NCBI GenBank assembly: GCA_002077065.1
Contig: NAJO01000023.1
Span: forward strand, 186,001-250,000
DNA: 64,000 nt
Direction: 5' to 3'
Origin: Cryoendolithus antarcticus
Lineage: Eukaryota; Ascomycota; Dothideomycetes; Cladosporiales; Cladosporiaceae
In this document: one piece after another, positions 31,675 through 41,979 of the stretch
How positions within the stretch are numbered: the first letter of the stretch is position 1
Layout: every line of letters starts with the position of its first letter
The notes under the pieces: generated by a model
What the model was told of the DNA's origin: nothing
Database searches by the model: none
The model's input: only the letters and a program-made list of their open reading frames with translations
Translations under genes and position numbers: made by a program

Positions 31675-34225
31675 ATGAGCGGCCATCGTCGAGTCAAAGA
31701 CATAGACTACGATGAGGAAGATCTCTACGACGAGGTCGACGAGGACGACGCAGAACCCGATACGCAAGCCGGTCTGACACCTGAGGATCAGGCAAACTTC
31801 GCGACACTCACACCTGTAGTGCGCGCCGAGCTCGACGAGGCAGGACTGCAAGCTTCGGACAGAGAGATCCAGGATGCACTATGGAATTACTACTGGGATG
31901 TGGGCAAGAGTGTAGGGTATCTGCGAGGTCTGAGGGGTGAAAAGGTGAATGACAGTGGATTGGCAAAGAAGGAGAAGGTGAAGAGCAAATTCGAGGAGGC
32001 GGAGGAGGAGAGAGCCAGGAAAGCTGGTGGAGGTGAGTCTGTTTCGTTTCGTATCTGAACAAGCGGGGGTATGAGACAGCTTGGAATGCTCGCTGGATCG
32101 AAGAGAACGGGACAAGTCAGGCACCGACTGACTGGTGCAAAGGCTGGACGTCCACAAGCTTGGATCTGGGCCGCCCTGAGAGCTGGTTTCGGGATGTCAC
32201 GTGGAGCCACATCCCCGAGGCGATCGTCGGTGATCTCATGCCACCCATGTATCGACAGCCCAGGTTTCTCGGGGGCTCAAGTAAGCTAGCTAAGCTCGCG
32301 GAGGAGCGGAAGCGCAAGGCTGAGGCCGCAAAGGTGGCTGCGACCGCGAGCTCACTGGACCACCTCACTCTCGATGGCACACATGAGCAAAGCAAGGGTC
32401 GTCCACCGGACACCCAACCAGCCGCGAAGACGAGGAAGTACCCAGCACGGAGGAAGGAGTCGAGCCCACCTCCAAGGCAGCCGGAACCGGAGCCGGTAGA
32501 AGAAGTCAAGGAAGTCCTACCAGACTTGCGTGCGCCACCCACTGCCTTTGGGCATACTTTGAGCAAGTCATCTCGAAATACCGATCAAAGACAGACCCTA
32601 CAGGTCCGTAACATACTGGGCTCATCTACTTCGCCTGACGCTTTCTCTGGCCCTTCACCGGATGATGTTGTCACTCGTGCCCAAGGCGCAAGCAGAAGTT
32701 TAAACAAGTGAAATACGACGGCTGACGTTGTTCAATTCGCACAGGCAGCACTAAGAGCAAGCCTCAAAAGAGCACTCCAGATGGTGTCAATGGACTACAC
32801 AGAAGCGTCGATGCTCTCCATCTACATGGCACATCTACAGAGCAGCCAGCAGCTCAACCCAAGGTAAAGTCCAAGAACATCGACGTTCCTACGGTCTGGG
32901 CAGAGACCACTGCTACACGACGTCCATCTGCAGCATTTGTAGTCATTGGCCATGTCGATCACGGCAAATCAACGCTCATGGGAAGACTTCTTCTCGACAC
33001 AGGTGCAGTACACCAACGTGACATCGATCGCCACCGCAAAGAGGCCGCGGAGCAAGGCAAGGCATCTTTCGCCCTCGCCTGGGTCATGGACACAAGTGCC
33101 GACGAGCGAGACCGTGGGGTCACGGTCGACATTGCACAACACTACTTCAGTACCGACACAGCGGACTTCACTATCTTGGACGCACCTGGGCATCGCGACT
33201 TTGTGCCGAATATGATCGGTGGTGCCAGTATGGCTGATCTTGGCGTGCTAGTAGTGGATGCTAATCAGCTGGAGAGTGGGCTGAAGGGGCAGACGAGGGA
33301 ACACGTGCTGCTTGCGAGAGCTGTGGGACTGGAGAGAGTTGTTGTCGCGGTGAACAAGATGGATGGCGCTGTCCCATCGTGGGATCAGCATCTGTTTAGG
33401 TCTGTGAGCGAAGAGGTGTGCAAGCTGCTAACAGACACCGGCTTCGATCGCGACAACATCAAGGTCGTACCCTGCTCTGGGCTGAATGGCGAGAATGTTG
33501 CTACAGCACCCGCAGCTGATGGCCCTACTGCGTGGGTAGCGCGAAGTAGCCAGACTCTTATCGCAGCCCTTGACAACTTCGCCGCTTCAACCACCACACC
33601 TTCCGAACTACTCAAGAAGCCAATCCGTCTACAGATCACAGACATCTTCCACGCTAGCAGCCAATACCCCATCTCGATCTCCGGCCGCATCAGTGCCGGG
33701 ACCGTCCAGATCGGCGAGACCATCATCATCATGCCTAGTAGCGTGTCGGCAAGTATCAAAGCTATAGACGTCGCCGACTCACCCGTCGAATACGCCGTCG
33801 CTGGCCAACTCGTCACCCTGCACCTCACAGCCGACGATGTCGAACAGCTCGAACGCAACGTCCGGATTGGCGATATGCTCTGCTATTCATCCTCCCCGAT
33901 CGAGGTAGTCTCTGACTTCACGGTCACTCTTCTCAGCTACCAACCACTTCTCCCAGGCCCTGTGGAAGTCCACATCGGACGACTGCAGCTTCCGGGTAGA
34001 ATCACGAGTCTGCTAGAGCTGATAGACGCGGACGGAGGCACAGTGAAGAAGAAGCCCAGGATAGTGAAGGCCGGGCTACGGGCCAAGGTCAAGGTCACTG
34101 TGGATAGGGCACTCCCGGGTGACGTTGGGAACAGGGTCGTCATCAGAGCTGATGGAGAGACATTTGGCAGTGGGATTCTGTCCGGGCTAGGCGAGAGGTG
34201 GGTCGGTGCAGCCAGTGGAAGCTGA
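31675..34225 (+). CDS. HBS1: Hbs1, ribosome-rescue translational GTPase
   Basis: Hbs1 partners Dom34 in no-go and non-stop mRNA decay, splitting stalled ribosomes. The exons are 31675-32032, 32080-32697 and 32745-34225 (818 aa); both introns are 47 nt. The second intron uses a weak GTTTAA donor; a competing GTGAAA donor at 32708 with acceptor ending at 32748 also keeps frame (41 nt). The start is chosen at MSGHRRVKDIDYDEED, the usual opening. The HBS1_N domain is at about 30-90. A linker carries WFRDVTWSHIPEAI. The GTPase domain starts near 395: GHVDHGKST (G1), DAPGHRDF (G3, about 471), NKMD (G4, about 529). Two beta-barrel domains follow. Confidence 0.9.
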
Positions 34226-34494
34226 GAGAATCAAAATCAGCCGACCAGGGCTGACTTCACGGAATCGAGCGTCGTGCATCGCGCGTCATCGTTGTTGTCA
34301 TTTGTGAACGAAGGGTCATCCGGCAGCGTCCCAAATGACCACAGCGCGAAGCAAGGATGCTCATGGACGACAATCATGAAAATTGCTCATAGCAGCTTTG
34401 ACCTCATGCAAGACCATGGACTAGTCACAGCTTGCACACGAGCAATATGCTGAGACTGGGTGTCAATCATGCCTAAATTCCTGATCAAATCGGT
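34226..34494. other. Intergenic between convergent HBS1 and MFS permease
   Basis: 269 bases holding only the two 3' ends. No other feature was seen. Confidence 0.35.
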
Positions 34495-36666
34495 CTACTT
34501 TCGTCTTCTTACACCGTTCCAAAGTCTTCCCAGCTTCCTCCTTACCCCAACCTTCTCCTCTTCCGGCACTCCCTCCTCGCCTTCAGCCATGACTTCCAAC
34601 GTCTTTGTCCTCAGCCTGTACGGCTTTTCGCTCTCCCTCTCCTGCACGGTCGGGATCCAGGCCCAGCTCACGACCGCCCCAAGCACCATGACTCCGGCGT
34701 ACAGAAAGCTCACATATCCTAAACTCTTCGAGTCAGGCTCGCTCAAATCCCCACTGTCAAAGTATAAGAACGAAATCTGCGCCAGGATGGACCCAATCTT
34801 GCCTGCCGCAGCCGAGATCCCATAACATGTACATCTATATTTCGTAGGGAAGATCTCGGCAGGCAGGATGAAGGTCAGCGTATTCGGTCCAAATGCAAAG
34901 CCGAATTGCAGCACCGCGTAGAAGACTATCAGCACGGCATGGGACGCCGTGTGGAACAAGTAAAGGTATGCTACGCCAAAGACGCAGAGCGCTAGGGCGA
35001 GAGCGAGGAAGGACCAGACGAGAGCTTTGCGGCGGTCGAAGTGGTTTATTGTTGCGATTAGGAGTAGGGTTCCGAGGATGGAGCCGATGGATGTAGTGAC
35101 CAGCGTTTCTTTTGCGTTCGCGCGCAGGACTGACGAGACTGTTCCTGTGTCGCCGTAGGGTGAGGCGTAGAGCCAGGATGGTGTTGCAGAGGTTGAAGGA
35201 GGTCTTTGGGCGGTCCAAAGTTTGGCCATCGTGCTGGCGGAATTGAAGCCGAGGCCGTAGTAGGGGAACTAATGTTGTGTCAGTGTCATCTTCTCGGAGG
35301 ATGTCGTTGGTGTGTGGACGCTCACATCTAAGATAAGCCAGGCAAGGGAGGTGCCAGCGAGATAGCGCCAGTTACCTTCAGCGATGAAGTACTGATGCAG
35401 GGCTTTACGCGTAAACTGGGTGTACGCCTTCTCATCGTGGGGCAGCTCGTACTCGGCAGAGTCGTGACCTTCGCCAGCTTCTGGCAGATCGAGCGTGTAA
35501 TTCTCTTCGTCGCGTGTTGATGGCTCGGGCGAGGGCTGAGGAGTATCTTGACGGTTCGGCTGTAGGTACTCATGTGGAGGCATCGCATTTGGTGCCAGCT
35601 CTTGCAACTCCAGCTTATCCGGACCAATCGCACTAGTGCTTGCTGGAGGATTGGCATAGACGCGCCGTGTATCGCTGAGCGCAGTCTTTGCGTCCTGCTT
35701 GACTGCGATCGTATATCGACCAGACTCGGGGATTGTCCAACGGAAAATGATGGCGATGGCTGCCGGGATCGCGCCAACACCGACAACGATCCGCCACAGA
35801 ATGTCGATTCCGACGGCAGCGTGGTCGTTGCCAGAGTTGTCAATGCCGACCGAGAAGTCGTAGTACTTACTCAGTCCTGCCAACGCAGCGATACCGACCA
35901 GCCAAGCCACCAGTTGGCCAATAGGCTGCATCAGGAACACTGCGCTGAGCATACGACCCCTCGACTGCGTGGCCGACCACTCTGCCGTAATGCAGGCGGA
36001 GAGTGGGTATTCGGCGCCTGTTATCGTCAGCGAGGTCTGCGAGGTGTGGGTACTTGAGAGAACGGCACGCACCTATACCAATACCCATGACAAATCGCCA
36101 TGCCATGAGCCAGCTGGCGATCGACATGGATGCCTCTGACGTGCTATCTGAGAACGTGTGAACGATGCCACGGGAGCACTGTGCGAAGCCGATGGTGCTG
36201 ATGATAACGATGAAGAGCTCGATTCCGTACAGGCGTTGTCCTAGTCCTTGATTAGCATGCGGTTCAATCCATCTCGTATGTCAAGCAGACTATCACAAAG
36301 CTTCGACTTACTTCCATACTTGTCAGCTAGGAAGCCGAACACCACCTGACCCACGGCAGATCCTATCAGCGTAACAAGGTTGATGTAAATCGCCGTCTTT
36401 GCCACATGCGCATTCGGCCAGTACACGAAAGCTAGCGCTGGTAGAACGACATTGCTAACGAAGAGGTTATAGCTGTCTGTGAAAAAGCCAGAGGCGGCGA
36501 CTGCGTAGACCCGCCAGTTGAAGCCGTGCTGATCGATGATCTCGACAAGCTGCTCTTGTTGTGTGGCAAGATCTTCGTGATGCGTAGTGAACTTGCTTGG
36601 GTCAGTCCATCCAAGTAGGCGTCGCAGTGGGATGCTCCCGCGACGCTGAGTTCGTTCCTGATCCAT
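34495..36666 (-). CDS. MFS permease, phosphate/organophosphate:H+ symporter family
   Basis: Four exons (36312-36666, 36073-36240, 35326-36017, 34495-35268) with introns of 71, 55 and 57 nt give 662 aa and about 12 membrane spans. It resembles Pho84-type symporters: FFTDSYNLFVSNVVLPALAF in span 1, FGFLADKYGRQRLYGIEL in loop 2-3, GIGIGAEYPLSACITAEW in span 4, and FGFAFGPNTLTFILPAEIFP near span 10. A central cytosolic loop of over 100 residues is rich in Pro/Ser/Glu. In Pho84-type proteins the span 4 motif normally reads GGDYPLS; here the Asp is Glu and one Gly is Ala, so the substrate may be an organophosphate rather than phosphate. Confidence 0.88.
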
Positions 36667-37539
36667 GTGACGGAAAATAAGGTAGGCCAGGGTAGTCGTT
36701 GAAATCCTAAGACACCAGTACGGACTTTGTGCAGATGGACCTGATCCAGCACGACGCGTTCCGTGATACTGTGCTGATACGCAATTCTCTTAACTGGCTG
36801 GAGCAGCTTGGTCTATAACATTGATCTCATCGACTCGCGTCGCATAATGTCGCATACCACTTCGATCGCTCGTACTTCCGTACACAGTGATGAGATCGCG
36901 CAGATATTGAGATGCAGAGATCATACTCCATACCGATTTTGCCTACCGCGGTGGCCTCAAAGGATGCCTTGATCGGTGGCGGCTGAGCAAAGGTAGCTGC
37001 AGGCCAACCTATCCTGAACCGGTGACTGTGAACGTCGAGTCAGGCTATGCGGAAGCCACCAGATGAAAGGCAACCTCTGCGAACAAGCAGCCTTCACACG
37101 TGCAAGCCATGTTCCGTTTTCTTGCCGCTTGGCAATAGCTGGGCAACGAGAGCTGCCCCTCCAGATTGCAGAGCCTTGTGGCCTGGAAAGATCGCAATCG
37201 TGAATTGGAGGAGGCGCAGTTGAGGCGCTGCTCGCTGTTGGCGTCACGCGAGTTGTGCCCCTGCACAGCTGGGGGAATTGAGCCGCCTCGGCAAGGTGGG
37301 TGCTGGCAGGGGTGGGGCCTCTCTGACTAGGCGACTCGTACCAACAGTAGTGAACTTCCAGATACCCTTTGTGACTCTAGGTGGCGGCATGATGGCTGCG
37401 ACCAGCTGTTGCAGTCGACGATAACATCGCTGGTATGGCGGTCGACGAAGCAGCGCCTTTGCATTGAACATAGAAGATCGAGCCGCGCACTCAACGGCCC
37501 GCATATCCTCCCCGAAAGCCACGGGCGGGTCGAAGCAAG
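36667..37539. promoter_or_regulatory. Divergent intergenic region
   Basis: 873 bases between the divergent MFS permease and the death-fold-like gene. Small frames present do not look coding. Both promoters should lie here. Confidence 0.4.
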
Positions 37540-39570
37540 ATGAGCTTCGGCTTCTCTGTTAAAGATGTCCTAGAAGGTCTACGAGCATGCCAACAAGTCT
37601 ATCGAGCTTTCGCATCGGAGTACCAGAATGCGCCAAGACAGTTCGTTGTCTTCAGCGATGAGCTCGAACGCGTGGAGCAGGCGTTGGCGCTCCAAGATCA
37701 GATCAATGGCTGGACGGGCCAAATCTACCCGGGGACGAGCGCATTCCAGGATTGCCTCAAAGAGTGCCGGCACTTTGCTGAGCAACAGCGGAGATTGATT
37801 GATAGACACAGAGGAAAGGAGAGCTTCCTGGGTATTCTGCAGACTGCTGCTTCCGCATTCGAGCAAGAGTTGCCGACGCTGAGGGAGAGACTTTCGCACA
37901 ACCGCATCGAGTTGGTCAATTTCAATGTCATGCTTCTGCTACAGAGGGCGTTCAATGGAGCGGATAGTCATACGGCGCCGGTCCAGGTGACTGTGGGCGC
38001 GTCAAGGAGTGGCTCAAATGCCGGGCTGCCTGCGGACACGTCGAAGCAAGTCGAGGCAGTGCTCATGAGGCTGTTCAGCGTGGGCTATACATACAAAAGA
38101 TCGGGCATCAGCGCAATACAATCGCCAGGGTCTCCTTCTATGCATCCTGATCGCCTCAGTGCCGAGTTCGAAAGCTGCATATCCTTGCTATGCAATCTCA
38201 TCGGGCTGCCACCCGACAGCGTAGCCTCTCTGTCAATGGATGCGGTTGCCGAAGGACTTTCGGCGGAGAGGTGGCAGAGCATGATACAGAGTACCGCTCA
38301 AGTCTCACGCTATACTAACAACGCCAGCGTTGTGCCTCATATCACCCGCATCTGTGAAGTCAAGCTCGATATTGAGGGAGCAGGGTATCACGAGACGGCA
38401 CACAGCTATGTCTTGTTCAACCGCACGCTCTATTGGCGCAACGTCCGTGGGCTGGTAATACTGGAGCATAAGCTGCCAGAGTCGACACGGAAATGCTATC
38501 CCTACACTCAACATCGCAAACGAGGTCTGCCACTGAGCTTGACATGGCTGGAGATGCAAGACGTCATCATCAAGACGGGAAGAGAGAGGAAGCTCGCATG
38601 CAAGCCATGCATCACGTTCTGCAGAGATGATGTCCACGCGGCTGAACATGAGTGCGACCTCTACCAGCACGATGTCAGGGGTGGCCGCGAGTTACTTCAC
38701 ACCTTCCATGTCGATAACATCGCTGCCAAGAATGTTCGTGACGGCAATGTCGCTTACAGCGAATGCTGCAAGATCTGGGAGGCGCCACCCGGGAAATCCG
38801 ACAGGACCCTCTCATTTCCTGCCATCTTTGCGTCGAGCTCGACGAAGGATATTGAGATGCCTCTGAAGTGGTTCAACTCACCCTTGAATCCACGTACGGG
38901 ATGCGTCCGTGTAACCTTCGCCACCGAACTTGCCCGGCGAACAAGTACTACTAGCATACCTGGCTCTAGCTTTCTGCGCCGGAACACCGCAACGACCGTG
39001 AGCTCGGCAGCATCAATTCGTACGGTCAACACGACTCTTGCAGCGGACTCCTTCGCACCAGCCGACTACATATCCCGCATTGGTCATCTGGACTTCAAGC
39101 TCACGAACCCCGCCGAAATCTCCAACTTCATCGCTGCGCTCTCAGATCCATTTGCACCTGCGTCCCGCGCACCGTCACTTTTCTCTTGCGCTTCGCCCAC
39201 CTTCACAGCCTCCTCTCCTTCCACAATCTCCACAGTCGCCTCTACGTCACCCTTCAGCTTCCGCGTCCCGGATCGACGTCCAGTGCCGCATCGGACGAGC
39301 ACAGCGGGCACTTCGCCCATGAGTCCTTCAACGCTATCTGAGTTACCGGGCTCAGCTATGCCTGCCGAGCTGGCTGCGACTGGCTTTGCGCTTCCGAGAG
39401 CAGAGCTAGCTGCGCCGCAGCATTGTGCGCCCGCGGAGCTGGAGGGCGATGACCTCAGGGCTGAGTTGGAAGGTCTGCAAGTGAACGGGCGAGTAGAGGC
39501 ACAGACACCGTTCGGGCTGCTGCATAATGGAAGGGGTAGAGACGGCAGAGCCGAGACGGACTTCTGGTGA
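37540..39570 (+). CDS. Protein with fungal STAND/NLR-type N-terminal domain, no NTPase
   Basis: 676 aa, single exon. The opening MSFGFSVKDVLEGLRACQQV, then FASEYQNAPRQFVVFSDELE and FQDCLKECRHF, is the helical domain that stands at the N-terminus of many fungal NLR-like (NACHT or NB-ARC) and related proteins. Here no P-loop, NACHT or repeat domain follows. Residues about 270-490 form a compact Cys/His/Trp-containing region (RICEVKLDIEGAG, then CKPCITFCRDDVHAAEHECD). The rest is Ser/Thr/Pro-rich and probably disordered. Many ascomycetes carry such stand-alone forms of unknown role; a part in heterokaryon or immune-type signalling would be pure inference. Confidence 0.65.
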   Translation: MSFGFSVKDVLEGLRACQQVYRAFASEYQNAPRQFVVFSDELERVEQALALQDQINGWTGQIYPGTSAFQDCLKECRHFAEQQRRLIDRHRGKESFLGILQTAASAFEQELPTLRERLSHNRIELVNFNVMLLLQRAFNGADSHTAPVQVTVGASRSGSNAGLPADTSKQVEAVLMRLFSVGYTYKRSGISAIQSPGSPSMHPDRLSAEFESCISLLCNLIGLPPDSVASLSMDAVAEGLSAERWQSMIQSTAQVSRYTNNASVVPHITRICEVKLDIEGAGYHETAHSYVLFNRTLYWRNVRGLVILEHKLPESTRKCYPYTQHRKRGLPLSLTWLEMQDVIIKTGRERKLACKPCITFCRDDVHAAEHECDLYQHDVRGGRELLHTFHVDNIAAKNVRDGNVAYSECCKIWEAPPGKSDRTLSFPAIFASSSTKDIEMPLKWFNSPLNPRTGCVRVTFATELARRTSTTSIPGSSFLRRNTATTVSSAASIRTVNTTLAADSFAPADYISRIGHLDFKLTNPAEISNFIAALSDPFAPASRAPSLFSCASPTFTASSPSTISTVASTSPFSFRVPDRRPVPHRTSTAGTSPMSPSTLSELPGSAMPAELAATGFALPRAELAAPQHCAPAELEGDDLRAELEGLQVNGRVEAQTPFGLLHNGRGRDGRAETDFW

Positions 39571-40241
39571 GAGTACCGTGTGTCAAGCTACACACTCACC
39601 TTGATCAACGGCCTCACGACTGATCTGCGTTCTCGACAACGCCCAGTCTTCCCTCCGCGGCTGACATATCCACATCCGCAATCACTGCGACTCGAGTACG
39701 AGGATCCGCCGCTCGATTGACCTCCAGCATGCAGAGTGCCGGTCACGTGGACTGGCACTACAGTCACGCAGACGAGCCGAGTCCTCGGGTCCGGATCTCG
39801 TCACATCCTGCAGAGTCCATACGTGGCACGTTCGCCAAACGGTGTCGCGATGCTATGGCAAAACACACATGTCCAATTGAACTGATCAGCCCGCCTGCAA
39901 CATGTCAGAGACGTCGCAGGTCGTAGCCAGCAGTGCCTTTGGATAGGCCAATACAGATGATATATAGATCGGATGATATCACGTAGTCTACGAGCAACAC
40001 ACTACGCGCCACGATACCCACGACAGACTTTGAAGCGACCTACCAGACATCATCAAAGCGGTCAAGTAGCGAGATGAGTGAGTTAGATTGGATAGTTTCC
40101 TCTTTGCTACTTTTCTCCCCTCACGTCAATTGATTAAACAAGAAGCTCTCGTCTCCAAGCCCGGGTATCACCAGAAGCCACGAAACCTTTCCACATAAGT
40201 CATCATTCAGCCGTCAAAAGTCACCAACCTCCCACTTCACC
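39571..40241. other. Intergenic between convergent genes
   Basis: 671 bases; no gene or repeat recognised. Confidence 0.35.
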
Positions 40242-40637
40242 TCAAAGCCCAACCAACATCCCAATCGCCACCACACCCATCATTCCCAATCCACTCACAA
40301 CCCTAATACCCGCACCTTCCGACGGCATGATTGGCCTTCCTGTCTCGCCAGTCCCGCCTACGGTGCCTGTGGCAGCCCATGTGGCGTTGCCACCGTAGCC
40401 TGCAGTCGGCACACCAGTGCCTAGACCATAACTAGTGGTCGTGACGGGAATCTCGGTACCGTTGCGTGTTGCAGTGACGGTTTGGACTACGCGCTCGACG
40501 GTGCGGGTGGAGGTGTAGGTCGTTAGGGCGGAGGTTTGGTCTCCAGCGTAGGCTCCGGGTTGGGCAAGAGGGGTGGGCTCTTGGGCGAGGGTGAGAAGGG
40601 GGAGAGCGAGGGAAGCGATGAGAGTGAGGAGACGCAT
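40242..40637 (-). CDS. Small GPI-anchored-type cell-surface protein
   Basis: 131 aa. The N-terminal signal peptide (MRLLTLIASLALPLLTLAQE) is followed by a Thr/Ser/Gly-rich middle (TTYTSTRTVERVVQTVTATR) with two N-glycosylation sites (NGT, NAT). The C-terminus is a hydrophobic segment (GLGMMGVVAIGMLVGL) preceded by small residues (SEGAG). That layout fits GPI anchoring to the plasma membrane or wall. No family is recognised; such proteins are usually wall or adhesion components. The GPI16 gene in this window belongs to the machinery that would process it, though this is no special link. Confidence 0.7.
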   Translation of the reverse strand: MRLLTLIASLALPLLTLAQEPTPLAQPGAYAGDQTSALTTYTSTRTVERVVQTVTATRNGTEIPVTTTSYGLGTGVPTAGYGGNATWAATGTVGGTGETGRPIMPSEGAGIRVVSGLGMMGVVAIGMLVGL

Positions 40638-41979
40638 TGTGACGTTCAGCGATCGGTAGGGCTGATGTTCCAGATGAGTGGGTCGTGGAATGTGAGACCG
40701 GATGTGCGGATTTGATGCGCGATGACGGTGAGGAATGCGGAGATGAGCGTTTATTTGTTGATGTCGTCGAAAGCGTTACTGATAGAAGAGAGTGTCGATA
40801 GTACGAGATGGTGTTGCGAGGTGTGCAGTGCTGCGAAGTCGAACAGGTGAAACGCAGTAGGCGCCAGACGAGACAGTCGCGTGAGCGCGTGTAGGTATTT
40901 CAAGCGTGAAATGTCGCGTGCTCAGGTTTCCAAAAGAGTGTCGGATTGACGTCGATCGATAGTAATGAGTGCGAGTAGCAGTGATCTTGTGTGTACAGTC
41001 CAGTATTCAAATAATGAGCGTGGTAGTCGGCGTCCAGTCCGGCAGCAACAATCCTCTTCTCCAAGTCGAAAGCCTTCAAACCACAGCGAAGGGCTCACCC
41101 GCCCTATAAGCAACTGCACGATCACATCACCGAGACCCTGCCAACGAGACAAAACTCTGCAAAATATACCTACGTCGTAGTACCGCACTATTGGCTTCTC
41201 ATCTCGCCTCCGAGCGTGCGCACCAATGAGAGGCCGATCGCATTGTGGGAAATGAGATGAGGTTTGCTGGGCGCAAACTCCCGATTCGGGACTAGCGGCG
41301 TGTTGCAAGGCTAGCCTTGAGTACCTCGGTCTTGCGTTAAATGCTTCTTGCGCGACAATGCCACTCAGCACCTGAATGTTCACAATAGTACTGACAATAT
41401 GAATGGTAATACTGACTACGACTATGCGGCAGTGAGAACAGCAATCCCATCGTACCAAATTGTTCACCGTCAGTAATATATATCATTGCCTGAGTCAAGC
41501 AGCAACATTCGTTCCTGCATTAGCGCGCATGCTCGGTCCAACGTTGTATCTCCACTTTTTCTCCACAGCGCCTCAATGCCTGTGCAAATCTCCCCACAGT
41601 GCGCTCACGTGCGTGCTAGGTAAAATTGCCATCTCGTAATGGCAATCTAGTCGATGGCGTAGTATGGCATTGCGGAAATAACGGCCGTGGAGGCGAGATG
41701 ATGCATTAGGAGCAGGGTGTACAGTACTTTGGGTAAGGTGCCTGAGGCATGATCTTATAAGGGTACCAAGACATAGTCAATTCCGTGCAACCCAGGTAAC
41801 AAAGATCGAAGGCGCCAAGACTGCCTGATACGTCCCTTGAGCACACGTCATTCTGCGCCCAGACCTGATCACTGCGAATGACCTCCCAGACTCCCGTTAT
41901 CCTGCCAGGACGCAATTGCACTCCCAAAGCACCAAAACACCTCGCTAATCCCGCAACACCACAGTAGGACGCACCCCCA
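40638..41979. other. Intergenic, 1.34 kb
   Basis: Upstream of the GPI-type gene and downstream of TCO89. A 181-codon minus-strand frame (40922-41467) lacks any family resemblance and has non-coding-like composition. Otherwise nothing was seen. Confidence 0.35.

Noticed and set aside
40922..41467. Minus-strand frame of 181 codons upstream of the GPI-type gene
   Set aside because: Uneven composition with Cys/Arg clusters and no family resemblance; likely chance.
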